From contig CANLXA010000005.1 of assembly GCA_947494975.1 (NCBI GenBank), positions 248,001 to 312,000 of the forward strand: DNA of 64,000 nt, written 5' to 3'. Position 1 is the first letter of the stretch, and each line of letters starts with the position of its first letter. The notes under the pieces are model-generated. The model did no database searches, was not told the DNA's origin, and saw only the letters and a list, made by a program, of their open reading frames with translations. Below are positions 1 through 7,659 of this stretch, piece by piece. The position numbers and the translations under genes are program-made. The stretch comes from an uncultured Roseicyclus sp. GTDB lineage: Bacteria > Pseudomonadota > Alphaproteobacteria > Rhodobacterales > Rhodobacteraceae.

Positions 1-174
1 CTGGGTGGGTCGGGCAGTATCCCGGGCGTCGTCATCGCGGCCTTCGTCATGGGCCTCGTCACCTTTGGCCTCGGCCTTCTCAATGTGCCGGGGATCGTCA
101 TGTCGATCTTCATCGGCTGCCTGCTCATCGGGGTGATCGCTCTGCCGCGGCTTTGGGCGATGCGGAGGACCTGA
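1..174 (+). CDS. C-terminal end of sugar ABC transporter permease (RhaQ-like), partial
   Basis: This is an open frame from the first base to a TGA at 172-174, giving 57 residues that are almost entirely hydrophobic. The Gly/Ile/Val-rich helices and the short basic tail fit the last membrane segments of a ribose/rhamnose-type ABC permease. The next two genes are a rhamnose mutarotase and an FGGY kinase, which is the order rhaQ-rhaU-rhaK known from Rhizobium. I therefore infer it is the RhaQ permease of an L-rhamnose importer. Its stop overlaps the next start (TGATG), consistent with one operon. Most of the gene lies outside the window. Confidence 0.7.
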   Translation: MGGSGSIPGVVIAAFVMGLVTFGLGLLNVPGIVMSIFIGCLLIGVIALPRLWAMRRT

Positions 175-488
175 TGGAGCAATACGCCTTCAAGATGCAA
201 TTGAATGACGGGTGTCTCGATGAATACCGCAAGCGCCATGATGAGATCTGGCCGGAGTTGGTGGAGCTTCTGCGCGCGTCCGGCATTCGCGACTATTCCA
301 TCCATCTGGACGAAGAGACGAACCTTCTGTTCGGCGTGCTGTGGCGCACCGCGGATCATGGGATGGACGCCTTGCCGGACCATCCCGTGATGCAGCGCTG
401 GTGGGCGCATATGGCCGATATCATGGTCACGCATCCGACGAATGAGCCTGTGGCCACGCCGCTCACCCCGGTTTTCCATATGACATGA
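174..488 (+). CDS. rhaM: L-rhamnose mutarotase
   Basis: A 104-residue protein of the usual length for RhaM/RhaU, which interconverts the alpha and beta anomers of L-rhamnose in the cytoplasm. Family features are visible: the early MQLN stretch, the [12 protein letters not shown] segment with the catalytic-type His, an IHLDE/NLLFGV strand pair, and the [11 protein letters not shown] motif near residue 80. I place the start at 174, where the ATG overlaps the stop of the upstream permease; a longer frame from 153 adds seven residues not seen in the family. Its stop overlaps the rhaK start (ATGA). It is called rhaU in rhizobia. Confidence 0.9.
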   Translation: MEQYAFKMQLNDGCLDEYRKRHDEIWPELVELLRASGIRDYSIHLDEETNLLFGVLWRTADHGMDALPDHPVMQRWWAHMADIMVTHPTNEPVATPLTPVFHMT

Positions 489-1855
489 CCCATGTGGCCG
501 TCATCGACATCGGCAAGACCAACGCCAAGCTGGCGTTGGTTGACCGGACTACGCTTGATGAGATCGCTGTTGTGACCCGGCCCAACGTGGTCCAGCCCGG
601 CCCACCCTGGCCGCATTTCGACCTCGAAGGGCATTGGGCCTTCCTGCTGGAAAACCTGCGTGAATTTCACCGCACATACGGTGTGGACGCCATTTCCATC
701 ACGGCCCACGGCGCCTCCATCGTGTTGCTGGATGCAGACGGCGGCTTGGTGGCTCCGATGCTGGATTACGAGCATACCGGCCCGGACGATCTGGCGGCCG
801 AATATGACAACCTGCGCCCGCCCTTCTGCGAAACGGGGTCCGCCCGGCTGGCGGGCGGGCTGAATGTGGGCGCGCAGCTGCACTGGATGTTTCAGCAAGA
901 CCCGGATCTTGAGGGGCGCACCGCACAGATCCTGACCTACCCACAATACTGGGCCTACCGGCTGACCGGCATTGCCGCGACGGAACGCACATCGCTTGGC
1001 TGCCATACCGATTTATGGAGCCCCGCGCGGGACGAGGCGTCATCCTTGGTGAAACGGCTGGGGATCGACGGCAAACTCGCGCCGGTCCGGTTGGCATCTG
1101 ACGTGCTTGGCCCGATCAATGCGGCCGTCGCGACCCCGACCGGGCTGCCGCCCGATACGCCTGTCACCTGTGGCATCCACGATTCCAATGCGTCCCTTTT
1201 GCCGCATCTGATCTCTCGCACGGCGCCCTATTCCGTCGTATCGAGCGGCACTTGGCTGATCATGATGAGTATCGGCGGCAGCAATCCCGAGCTTGACCCA
1301 GAGCGTGACACGCTTTTGAACGTCAACGCGTTCGGCGCCCCCGTCCCGTCTGCCCGGTTCATGGGGGGGCGTGAGTACGAGATGATCGTTGCCGGTGCTT
1401 CGGTTGAGCCATCGCAGCAGGATATTGCGGCGGTTCTTGACCGCCAAATCATGCTGGCGCCGGCCCTTGTGCCTGACACCGGCCCATTCGCGGGACGGAG
1501 GCCGCGCTGGATGCCCGACGAGCCGCCGATTGGCAGTGGCATGCGCAGCCTTGTCGCCGCCTATTATTGTGCGCTGGTGACATCGGTGAGCCTGCACTTG
1601 ATCGGCCATCGGGGCGACGTGATTGTGGAAGGGCCGTTTGCGGGCAATCCGCACTTTCTTCAGATGCTGGCCACCGCAACCCGATGCCCGGTGGTCGCGA
1701 CAACAAGCGCGACGGGCACAAGCCAGGGCGCGGCGTTGCTGGTCGATGGCCCGAAGGCGCCCGCCGCCGATGAAATCAGAATAACGCCTGCCGACGGGCC
1801 GACGGGCCGTGCCGAATACGTCCAGGCATGGCGCGCGCATTGCCATGAGACATGA
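485..1855 (+). CDS. FGGY-family rhamnose/rhamnulose kinase (RhaK-like)
   Basis: A 456-residue sugar kinase of the FGGY family. The N-terminal phosphate-binding strand reads [15 protein letters not shown], followed by a central [11 protein letters not shown] segment and [10 protein letters not shown] near residue 255, the typical actin-fold ATPase elements. In rhizobial rhamnose loci the kinase next to the mutarotase (RhaK) phosphorylates rhamnose or rhamnulose and is also needed for transport. The position after a permease end and rhaM supports that role here. ATGA overlaps join it to both neighbours. Substrate is inferred from context; FGGY kinases cannot be told apart safely by sequence reading alone. 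Confidence 0.82.
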   Translation: MTHVAVIDIGKTNAKLALVDRTTLDEIAVVTRPNVVQPGPPWPHFDLEGHWAFLLENLREFHRTYGVDAISITAHGASIVLLDADGGLVAPMLDYEHTGPDDLAAEYDNLRPPFCETGSARLAGGLNVGAQLHWMFQQDPDLEGRTAQILTYPQYWAYRLTGIAATERTSLGCHTDLWSPARDEASSLVKRLGIDGKLAPVRLASDVLGPINAAVATPTGLPPDTPVTCGIHDSNASLLPHLISRTAPYSVVSSGTWLIMMSIGGSNPELDPERDTLLNVNAFGAPVPSARFMGGREYEMIVAGASVEPSQQDIAAVLDRQIMLAPALVPDTGPFAGRRPRWMPDEPPIGSGMRSLVAAYYCALVTSVSLHLIGHRGDVIVEGPFAGNPHFLQMLATATRCPVVATTSATGTSQGAALLVDGPKAPAADEIRITPADGPTGRAEYVQAWRAHCHET

Positions 1856-1875
1856 CCGGTCGGTTGCACCGCTGC

Positions 1876-1902
1876 GTTGACACGAGACTGCGATTTGTCG
1901 AT
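1876..1902 (+). promoter_or_regulatory. Putative TetR operator and promoter in front of tetR
   Basis: A -35-like TTGACA at 1877-1882 is followed after 17 bases by a weak -10 (GATATG, 1900-1905). The same stretch holds an inverted repeat TTGACA-N13-TGTCGA. It shares the core GACAC-N10-TTTGTC, with identical spacing, with the palindrome at 2486-2512 before the next operon. This suggests one regulator binds both sites, with autoregulation here. The -10 would place the transcription start close to 1912, so the tetR message may be nearly leaderless. Confidence 0.5.
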
Positions 1903-1911
1903 ATGCGCCCA

Positions 1912-2484
1912 ATGACGGAGAAGGAAGAATTGATCTCGGCTGCGGCCATTCGGGTGTTCTCCCGCTACGGCGTGAAGCGCGCCACGATGAATGATGTGGC
2001 CGACGAAGCAGGTGTCGTGCGCCAGACGCTCTACAACGTTTTTGCCAATAAGAACGAGGTTATCGACGGGGCTGTCCGCTACTACATGCGCCAAACACGG
2101 ATGCAGACGCTGGCGGAATGGGCCAATGTCGAGAGCTTGGATGAGAAGCTCGATATCCTGTTTTCCAATACGGTCATCGCGCCATGGGACATCATCCGCG
2201 CGACACCCGATGCCGTGGATCTCGAAACCGGGACACATGGCGCGACGACCGCGGCGCTGAAGGATTCGGAAGATCAGATGCAGCGGATGCTGGTCGATGT
2301 GTTCGAGCCTTATGCGGGCGTTCTGAGGCCGATGGGACAATCCGCCGAAACACTTGCGACCTACGTTACGCGGGTGATGCTGGGGCTGAAGCACGGCACC
2401 CATGAACGCGCCGAACTTCTGGCGATGCTTGAGACGTTGAAGACATCCATCCTCATCATGGTCGGCGAAGACCTGCCCTCCTGA
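1912..2484 (+). CDS. TetR/AcrR-family transcriptional regulator
   Basis: A regulator of about 190 residues with an N-terminal TetR helix-turn-helix: ISAAAIRVFSRYGVKRATMN is followed by DVADEAGVVRQTLYNVFANK, the recognition-helix region. The C-terminal part is a ligand/dimer domain without a recognisable ligand. The frame is open from 1852, where an ATG overlaps the rhaK stop, and there are further ATGs at 1903 and 1912. I prefer 1912 because the family normally starts about here and a promoter/operator lies at 1876-1905. A matching palindrome precedes the molybdenum hydroxylase operon at 2578, so that operon is the likely target. Confidence 0.85.
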   Translation: MTEKEELISAAAIRVFSRYGVKRATMNDVADEAGVVRQTLYNVFANKNEVIDGAVRYYMRQTRMQTLAEWANVESLDEKLDILFSNTVIAPWDIIRATPDAVDLETGTHGATTAALKDSEDQMQRMLVDVFEPYAGVLRPMGQSAETLATYVTRVMLGLKHGTHERAELLAMLETLKTSILIMVGEDLPS

Positions 2485-2485
2485 T

Positions 2486-2512
2486 TTGGACACATGTTGA
2501 CCATTTGTCCAA
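2486..2512 (+). promoter_or_regulatory. Palindromic operator before the molybdenum hydroxylase operon
   Basis: A perfect inverted repeat TTGGACA (2486-2492) / TGTCCAA (2506-2512) with a 13-base centre, the usual size of a TetR operator. A -35-like TTGACC lies between the arms (2497-2502), with a weak -10-like GATGTT at 2520-2525. Occupancy would block RNA polymerase. The core GACAC-N10-TTTGTC recurs before tetR at 1879-1899. Confidence 0.6.
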
Positions 2513-2577
2513 TCTAGTGGATGTTGCACTGGCAGCCACTGCTGCCATTCCTGACGGTCCAGATGACGGAGTCTTCC

Positions 2578-3036
2578 ATGCAGCTAAACATCAACGGCGA
2601 AGTGCGCGAGGTCGATGTTTCGCCGGACATGCCGCTTTTGTGGGTCCTGCGGGACGAGCTTCACATGACCGGCACCAAATTCGGGTGCGGGATCGCGGCC
2701 TGCGGCGCCTGCACCGTGCATGTGGACGGCGTGGCGACGCGGTCGTGCCAAGCGTTGGCGGGCGATCTGGAGGGCGCGGAGATCACGACGATTGAAGGCT
2801 TGGGCAACCCCGACGCGCTTCACGCGGTGCAGGCAGCCTGGATCGAGCATCAGGTGGCGCAGTGCGGGTATTGCCAGTCCGGACAGATCATGCAGGCGGC
2901 CTCTTTGCTGTCTGAAACACCCAACCCGACCGACGAGGATATCGACTACGCGATGTCCGGAAATCTGTGCCGTTGTGGCACCTATCCCCGCATCCGCGCC
3001 GCGATCCATTCCGCGGCGCGCAGCATGGGGGGCTGA
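2578..3036 (+). CDS. (2Fe-2S) subunit of a molybdenum hydroxylase (isoquinoline 1-oxidoreductase alpha-type)
   Basis: A 152-residue two-cluster iron-sulfur subunit. The plant-ferredoxin-type domain carries [15 protein letters not shown] (about residues 39-53) with a further Cys near residue 61. The C-terminal helical domain carries [10 protein letters not shown] and a closing CRCG motif for the second cluster. It passes electrons from the molybdenum cofactor of the adjacent large subunit to an outside acceptor. I chose the ATG at 2578; the open frame from 2521 adds 19 residues that do not look like this family and overlap the promoter region. The large subunit starts three bases after its stop. 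Confidence 0.9.
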   Translation: MQLNINGEVREVDVSPDMPLLWVLRDELHMTGTKFGCGIAACGACTVHVDGVATRSCQALAGDLEGAEITTIEGLGNPDALHAVQAAWIEHQVAQCGYCQSGQIMQAASLLSETPNPTDEDIDYAMSGNLCRCGTYPRIRAAIHSAARSMGG

Positions 3037-3039
3037 GCG

Positions 3040-5280
3040 ATGAGCACACTGAAAACCTTCAACCGCCGCGCATTTCTGGTTGGCTCTGTCGCCGTTGCGG
3101 GCGGCGTGGCGTTTGGCACTTACCTGGTGCAACGCAATCCGGAAAACCCGAACCTGGCTGATCTTGGGGACGGGGAGGCGTCGTTCAACCCTTGGGTGCG
3201 GATCGATGCGAACGGGATCACACTGATCACGCCGCATGCCGATATCGGTCAGGGCGCGGCCTCGATGCAAGCGGCGCTGATCGCGGAAGAGATGGATCTG
3301 GAGTGGGGCGGGTTTACCACTGAGTTCGGTCGCCCCGCCGCCGCCTATTGGAACACTGCGATGGCCGGTGATGGTGCGCCGGTCCTGCCTTGGGATGACA
3401 GCTTTGGCGCCCGCGCGATGCGCAGCACAGTGGACTCGCTGATCAAGGTGATCGGACTGCAAGGCACCGGTGGGTCCACCTCCGTGCCGGACAGTTTCAC
3501 CAAATTGCGGGAAGCCGGCGCCATGGCGCGGGAAACGCTGAAGCTGGCGGCAAGCCAGCGGGCGGGTGTTGCCGTCGCAGAATTGCGGACGGAAGCCGGG
3601 GCCGTTCTTTTGCCCGATGGATCCATCTTGCCCTATACCGATCTGGCCGCGGAGGCCGCGAGGTTGGACCCCGTGCAAGGCACCCCGCTCCGCGATCCAT
3701 CTCAATGGCGCCTTGTCGGCCAACCGATGGAACGCCTCGACATTGTCGCGAAATCGACGGGAACACAGACTTATGGGCTGGATCTGAACCTGCCCGGCAT
3801 GGTGCGTGCGTCGGTTCGGATGAACCCGCGCAAGGGCGCCGCCTTGAACGGATTTGACGCGAGTGCTGCAGAGGGCATGCAAGGCGTTGAACGGATCATC
3901 GAGATCGATGGCGGCGTTGCCGCCATCGCGACAAATACCTGGTACGCGATCCAGGCGCTCGATGCGATTGAATATGATTGGGCCGAGGCCCCCTATCCCG
4001 CCGATCAAGCCGATCATTGGGCGGCGCTGGAGGCGGGGTTCACCGACGAGACCTTCGACAGCGAGTGGCTGAACGCTGGTGATGTCGAGGCTGTGAGGCC
4101 AGACGCGGCAATTATCGAGGCGGAATACCGGGTGCCCTATGTTGCCCACCAACCGCTGGAGCCGTTAAGCGCTATTATTCTTGTAGAAGATGATCAGGTG
4201 CAGGTCTGGACCGGCCACCAGATGCCGCGGTTCGTGCAGCAACAGGTTGCCGCGATCACCGGCCATGATGCGGAGCAGGTGGTGCTGCATAACCAGTATT
4301 CCGGCGGCTCCTTCGGGCACCGGCTGGAGTTTGAATATATCAAGCAAGCCGCGCAGATCGCCATGCAAATGCGTGGAACGCCGGTGAAGCTGACATATAG
4401 CCGGGAGGAGGATTTCGCGCAGGATATCCCGCGCCAGATCACCCTGGCCCGCAGCCGGGGTGCGGTGCAGGACGGGCGTGTCATCAGCTTTGACACCCAG
4501 ATCGCAGCGCCGTCGGTCATCCGCTCGCAGATGGGGCGGATCAATCAGGCCGTTCCGGGCCCGGACGGGCAATTGGCCGCCGGTGTCTGGCAGCAGCCAT
4601 ATGAGTTCGAGAATGCCCGGGTGCGCACCTACGCGATTGAAGGATTGTCGCCGGTATCTTCCTGGCGCTCCGTCGGCGCGTCCGCAAACGGGTTTGTCGG
4701 CGAAGGCTTCCTTGATGAATTGATCCATGCCGCCGGGGCCGATCCGCTGGAAGAACGCATCCGGCTCTGCACTCTGGATGATGTCAGCCGCCGCGTGCTG
4801 GAAGCGGTGGGTGGGATGTCGAGCTGGGGCGAAGTGCTGCCCGACGGAACAGGACGCGGCGTGGCCTTTGTGCATTCCTTCGGGGTGCCGACCGCAGAGG
4901 TTGTCGAGGTGACCGCAACGGATGACGGCATTCGCATCAACAAGGTTTGGGTCGCCGCCGATGTGGGCCGCGTTGTCGACCCGGTGAACTTTGAAAACAT
5001 CGTGCAAGGCGGCGTGATCTGGGGCCTGGGCCACGCGATCAATTCCGAAATCACCTATTCCGACGGCATCGCGGATCAGACGAATTTCTACACCCATGAC
5101 GCGATGCGCATGAACCAGACACCCGAGATCTTCGTGCGCGGGCTGGAGAACGGCCATGTGCGCGGCATTGGTGAACCCCCGGTTCCGCCCGCCGCACCGG
5201 CTTTGGCCAATGCGATCTTTGCCGCCACCGGGCAGAGGCTGCGCGAAATGCCGTTCTGGAACCATGTCGAATTTGTCTGA
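3040..5280 (+). CDS. Molybdopterin-binding large subunit of a xanthine dehydrogenase-family hydroxylase (IorB-type)
   Basis: A 746-residue large subunit of the type used by isoquinoline 1-oxidoreductase and related aldehyde or N-heterocycle hydroxylases. It begins with a twin-arginine signal (NRRAFLVGS and a hydrophobic stretch), so the folded cofactor-loaded complex is probably exported to the periplasm. DIGQGAASMQAAL near residue 70 and the later GIGEPPVPPAAPA, containing the conserved catalytic-type Glu, mark the cofactor domains. No FAD subunit is adjacent, as expected for this class, and no cytochrome acceptor gene is visible nearby. The substrate is unknown. Confidence 0.88.
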   Translation: MSTLKTFNRRAFLVGSVAVAGGVAFGTYLVQRNPENPNLADLGDGEASFNPWVRIDANGITLITPHADIGQGAASMQAALIAEEMDLEWGGFTTEFGRPAAAYWNTAMAGDGAPVLPWDDSFGARAMRSTVDSLIKVIGLQGTGGSTSVPDSFTKLREAGAMARETLKLAASQRAGVAVAELRTEAGAVLLPDGSILPYTDLAAEAARLDPVQGTPLRDPSQWRLVGQPMERLDIVAKSTGTQTYGLDLNLPGMVRASVRMNPRKGAALNGFDASAAEGMQGVERIIEIDGGVAAIATNTWYAIQALDAIEYDWAEAPYPADQADHWAALEAGFTDETFDSEWLNAGDVEAVRPDAAIIEAEYRVPYVAHQPLEPLSAIILVEDDQVQVWTGHQMPRFVQQQVAAITGHDAEQVVLHNQYSGGSFGHRLEFEYIKQAAQIAMQMRGTPVKLTYSREEDFAQDIPRQITLARSRGAVQDGRVISFDTQIAAPSVIRSQMGRINQAVPGPDGQLAAGVWQQPYEFENARVRTYAIEGLSPVSSWRSVGASANGFVGEGFLDELIHAAGADPLEERIRLCTLDDVSRRVLEAVGGMSSWGEVLPDGTGRGVAFVHSFGVPTAEVVEVTATDDGIRINKVWVAADVGRVVDPVNFENIVQGGVIWGLGHAINSEITYSDGIADQTNFYTHDAMRMNQTPEIFVRGLENGHVRGIGEPPVPPAAPALANAIFAATGQRLREMPFWNHVEFV

Positions 5281-5292
5281 TTGGGGTCGAGG

Positions 5293-5625
5293 ATGAACCG
5301 TCGCTATCTTGCGGCCGCGACTTTCGCGGGCATCAGCGCCGTGATGCATCTCGCGGCGCTTCCTTTTGGCGGGCCAATTGTGCCGGCTATCGTGGGGGCC
5401 GCGATCTGGGCTGCTCTTGCGCTTGGTTTGTATCGTGAAAGCCGAACCGTTGCGTATCTTGGCTTCCTGATGGGACTGTTCGGCATCGCCGGAGCACTAT
5501 CATTTGCGATGATGGCGTCGGCAGGCCCGCTGCAATGGGTCTGGGGCAGTATCATCGTGGCCGACGGCTGCGTCGCGGTGACACTCTTTGCCCTGCTGTG
5601 GCGGTCGGCCGAGCCTCACCACTGA
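5293..5625 (+). CDS. Small integral membrane protein of unknown function
   Basis: I do not recognise this 110-residue protein. It is mostly hydrophobic, with four probable membrane helices separated by short loops (around residues 5-22, 27-45, 52-75 and 82-105). The start is the ATG at 5293 with a purine-rich GTCGAGG upstream; a TTG at 5281 is possible but abuts the previous stop. It follows the molybdenum hydroxylase by 12 bases on the same strand, so it is probably the last gene of that operon. A role as membrane anchor or acceptor partner of the exported hydroxylase is only a guess. Confidence 0.7.
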   Translation: MNRRYLAAATFAGISAVMHLAALPFGGPIVPAIVGAAIWAALALGLYRESRTVAYLGFLMGLFGIAGALSFAMMASAGPLQWVWGSIIVADGCVAVTLFALLWRSAEPHH

Positions 5626-5714
5626 GGCCCAGGTCCCTTTGCGCGAATCGCAAGCTCTGCAAAGCTGGTGACGGTGTTCGACAGAGTGTGGAACACGATC
5701 CGGAGGCTGTCACC

Positions 5715-6635
5715 ATGACGCCTGAAATGCGACAGGCCCTGATCGACGTGGGCGAGCATCGGCAGTTCGCCGCAGGCGACATCCTGCGGGCGAAGGGAGC
5801 CTACGCCTCCGATTTGCTCTTGATCCTTGAAGGCAAAGTTGACTGTCTCCTGTCGGAGGATGAGACAAGGGCCCTCACCTTGGGGCCCGATAGCGTCGTG
5901 GGAGAGATCGGTTTTCTCACCGGCCAGGCCGCCAATGCGACCCTGCGCGCGGCAGATGACGTGCGCGCCCTGTCGTTGGACGCCGCAGCCCTTGCAACCT
6001 TACGCCAAGGGGCACCGGAGATTGCCGCGGACGTGTTGCGGCACCTGGCCCATCTGATGCAGGCCCGTGTGGAGAGCAACAAGGAGCAAATGGATGAGGC
6101 GCCCTCGTCCTCCACATCCGGCGTCGACATCGTCCGGTGCTCGACACTCGATCAACTTAGGACGGCGCAGCGTCTGCGCTACGACGTGCAATGTCTGGAT
6201 CACGGGCGCAGCTCAGCCCACGCTGATCATGATGAGAAGCTGATCCGGGACGACTTCGATACGACCGGAACCACCTTCTTGGCCTATCAGGGCGCCCGCC
6301 CGGTCGGAACACTGCGTGTGAATGTCGGCCAGCATTCAGATTTCGATGTGCTCACGCAGCTTTACGGGATGAACCAGTCCGGGGATGGGGCGATGGAATG
6401 GGCCCTTGTCTCCCGTATCGCGATCCGCGATTTTCCTGATGCGCCCGGTACCCTCACGCAGCTCGTGTCGGCGGGTCGTCTGGCCCTCGAAGATATGGAG
6501 GCGGATGTCGCATTCGTCGATTGTCCACCATCCTTCGCCAAGGTTTTCGAGGCATCCGGGTTCGTGCGCTCGGCGCCTGACTTCCTGCACCCGGAAAACG
6601 GAATCTCCACTCCGATGAAGTTGATCCTGGGTTGA
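5715..6635 (+). CDS. Cyclic-nucleotide-binding-like domain fused to an N-acyltransferase (FeeM/autoinducer-synthase-like)
   Basis: A 306-residue two-domain protein. Residues about 5-115 form a CRP-type beta-roll domain (FAAGDILRAKG, then VGEIGFLTGQAANATLRA). The Arg that normally contacts the cyclic phosphate in the PRxA part of this motif is replaced, so nucleotide binding is doubtful. Residues about 135-306 resemble GNAT-fold N-acyl amino acid synthases and acyl-homoserine lactone synthases: an Arg-Leu-Arg-Tyr-Asp stretch, an acidic FDTTGTTFLAY segment, GTLRVN, then EWALVSRIAI. I place the start at 5715; the frame is open further upstream but that part overlaps the previous gene and lacks domain character. 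Its role next to the flagellar cluster is unknown. Confidence 0.75.
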   Translation: MTPEMRQALIDVGEHRQFAAGDILRAKGAYASDLLLILEGKVDCLLSEDETRALTLGPDSVVGEIGFLTGQAANATLRAADDVRALSLDAAALATLRQGAPEIAADVLRHLAHLMQARVESNKEQMDEAPSSSTSGVDIVRCSTLDQLRTAQRLRYDVQCLDHGRSSAHADHDEKLIRDDFDTTGTTFLAYQGARPVGTLRVNVGQHSDFDVLTQLYGMNQSGDGAMEWALVSRIAIRDFPDAPGTLTQLVSAGRLALEDMEADVAFVDCPPSFAKVFEASGFVRSAPDFLHPENGISTPMKLILG

Positions 6636-6662
6636 GGCCTGTGCCGCCGATTGGAGGCGGGC

Positions 6663-6677
6663 TTAAACCTCTGTTCA
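6663..6677 (+). promoter_or_regulatory. Weak CtrA-like box before motB
   Basis: TTAA-N7-TTCA lies 44 bases upstream of the motB start and matches seven of eight bases of the alphaproteobacterial CtrA consensus TTAA-N7-TTAA. It is one of several such near matches at flagellar operon heads. On its own it is weak evidence. Confidence 0.35.
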
Positions 6678-6720
6678 TCCTGATGTCGTAGGCCTGCCTC
6701 TGAATTGCAGGAGCGCGGCC

Positions 6721-7554
6721 ATGGCGGATAATGAACTTCGCCCAATTATCGTCAAACGCAAGAAGGTGGTCGGCGGTGGCGGCCACCATGGCGGCGCGTG
6801 GAAGGTCGCATATGCAGATTTTGTCACCGCGATGATGGCGTTCTTCATGCTGATGTGGCTTCTGAACGCCACGACGGAGAACCAGCGTAAAGGGCTTGCC
6901 GATTATTTCAGCCCCACCGTGCCGGTCACCCGGATTTCCGGAGGCGGGGATGGGGCATTTGGCGGCGAAAGCCCGTTTTCGGAAGAGGTCATTGCCCAAG
7001 AGGGGGCAGGTGCCTCGAATCTGCGGCCAACAGAAGGCCGCCAGGCCATGGGAGCGGAGGGAACCTCGTATAACGAGGAAGAAGAAACCGCCGAGTTGAC
7101 GGAGATCGAACGATCGCTGACTGGTGATGGCGGCGACAGCATGGTCAGCGAGTTGGCGCGCTTGCATATCGAGACGCGCCTGACCGATGAGGGGCTGATC
7201 ATCGAGGTCTTCTCCCGCCCCGGCTCGCCGATTTTCGACCCGGACACCGAAATGCCCCAGCCATGGCTGGCGGAGCTGGCCGTCACGATGGTGGATCTGT
7301 TCGGCACAGTCACGAACATGGTGGCGGTCGAGGCCCATATCGCCGCGGAGCCGCTTGTGCGCTCCACGGCCAGCGGCTGGCAACGCACGACCGAACGCGC
7401 CCAGATAATGCGAACGCTGCTCGAAGCGGGCGGCCTGGATGCCCATCGTATCGCCCGCGTGACGGGGCATTCCGATCGAGAACCGGTGGTTCGCCCGCCC
7501 ATCGCCCCGCGCAACGACCGCGTTGAGATCATCCTTCTGCGGAACGCAAGCTAG
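6721..7554 (+). CDS. motB: Flagellar motor stator protein MotB, divergent
   Basis: A 277-residue MotB. The N-terminal part has the basic stretch IIVKRKK, a Gly/His-rich turn, and one membrane helix with the proton-binding-type Asp in AYADFVTAMMAFFMLMWLLN (about residues 35-54). An acidic linker follows, then an OmpA-type domain ending in PRNDRVEIILL. The peptidoglycan-binding GHTD-type motif seen in typical MotB is not recognisable: the strand reads VAVEAHIAAEP. It forms the stator with MotA, which here lies 11 kb away at 18666. It is the first flagellar gene of the cluster. Confidence 0.88.
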   Translation: MADNELRPIIVKRKKVVGGGGHHGGAWKVAYADFVTAMMAFFMLMWLLNATTENQRKGLADYFSPTVPVTRISGGGDGAFGGESPFSEEVIAQEGAGASNLRPTEGRQAMGAEGTSYNEEEETAELTEIERSLTGDGGDSMVSELARLHIETRLTDEGLIIEVFSRPGSPIFDPDTEMPQPWLAELAVTMVDLFGTVTNMVAVEAHIAAEPLVRSTASGWQRTTERAQIMRTLLEAGGLDAHRIARVTGHSDREPVVRPPIAPRNDRVEIILLRNAS

Positions 7555-7590
7555 GGGTCGAGGCGGGAGATAAGCCAAGGATTTTAAACG

Positions 7591-7605
7591 TTAGGACCAT
7601 CTTAA
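7591..7605 (+). promoter_or_regulatory. CtrA-like box before flgE
   Basis: TTAG-GACCATC-TTAA lies 55 bases upstream of the flgE start, a seven-of-eight match to TTAA-N7-TTAA, with another TTAA at 7584-7587. It sits between motB and flgE, where the flgE-flgK-flgL-flgI operon promoter is expected. CtrA control of flagellar genes is established in Caulobacter and in roseobacters; binding here is inferred. Confidence 0.5.
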
Positions 7606-7659
7606 GGCTTGGCACGCAAAGCTGCGGCCAAATCAGAATGCAGCAGAAAGGTGCATGAT

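Noticed and set aside
2584-4152. Minus-strand open frame of 522 residues opposite the molybdenum hydroxylase genes
   Set aside because: Antisense to two well-recognised subunits, with no domain.
7609-7630. TTGGCAC sequence before flgE, resembling a sigma-54 -24 element
   Set aside because: The GC that should lie ten bases after the GG is out of register, so it does not fit -24/-12 spacing.
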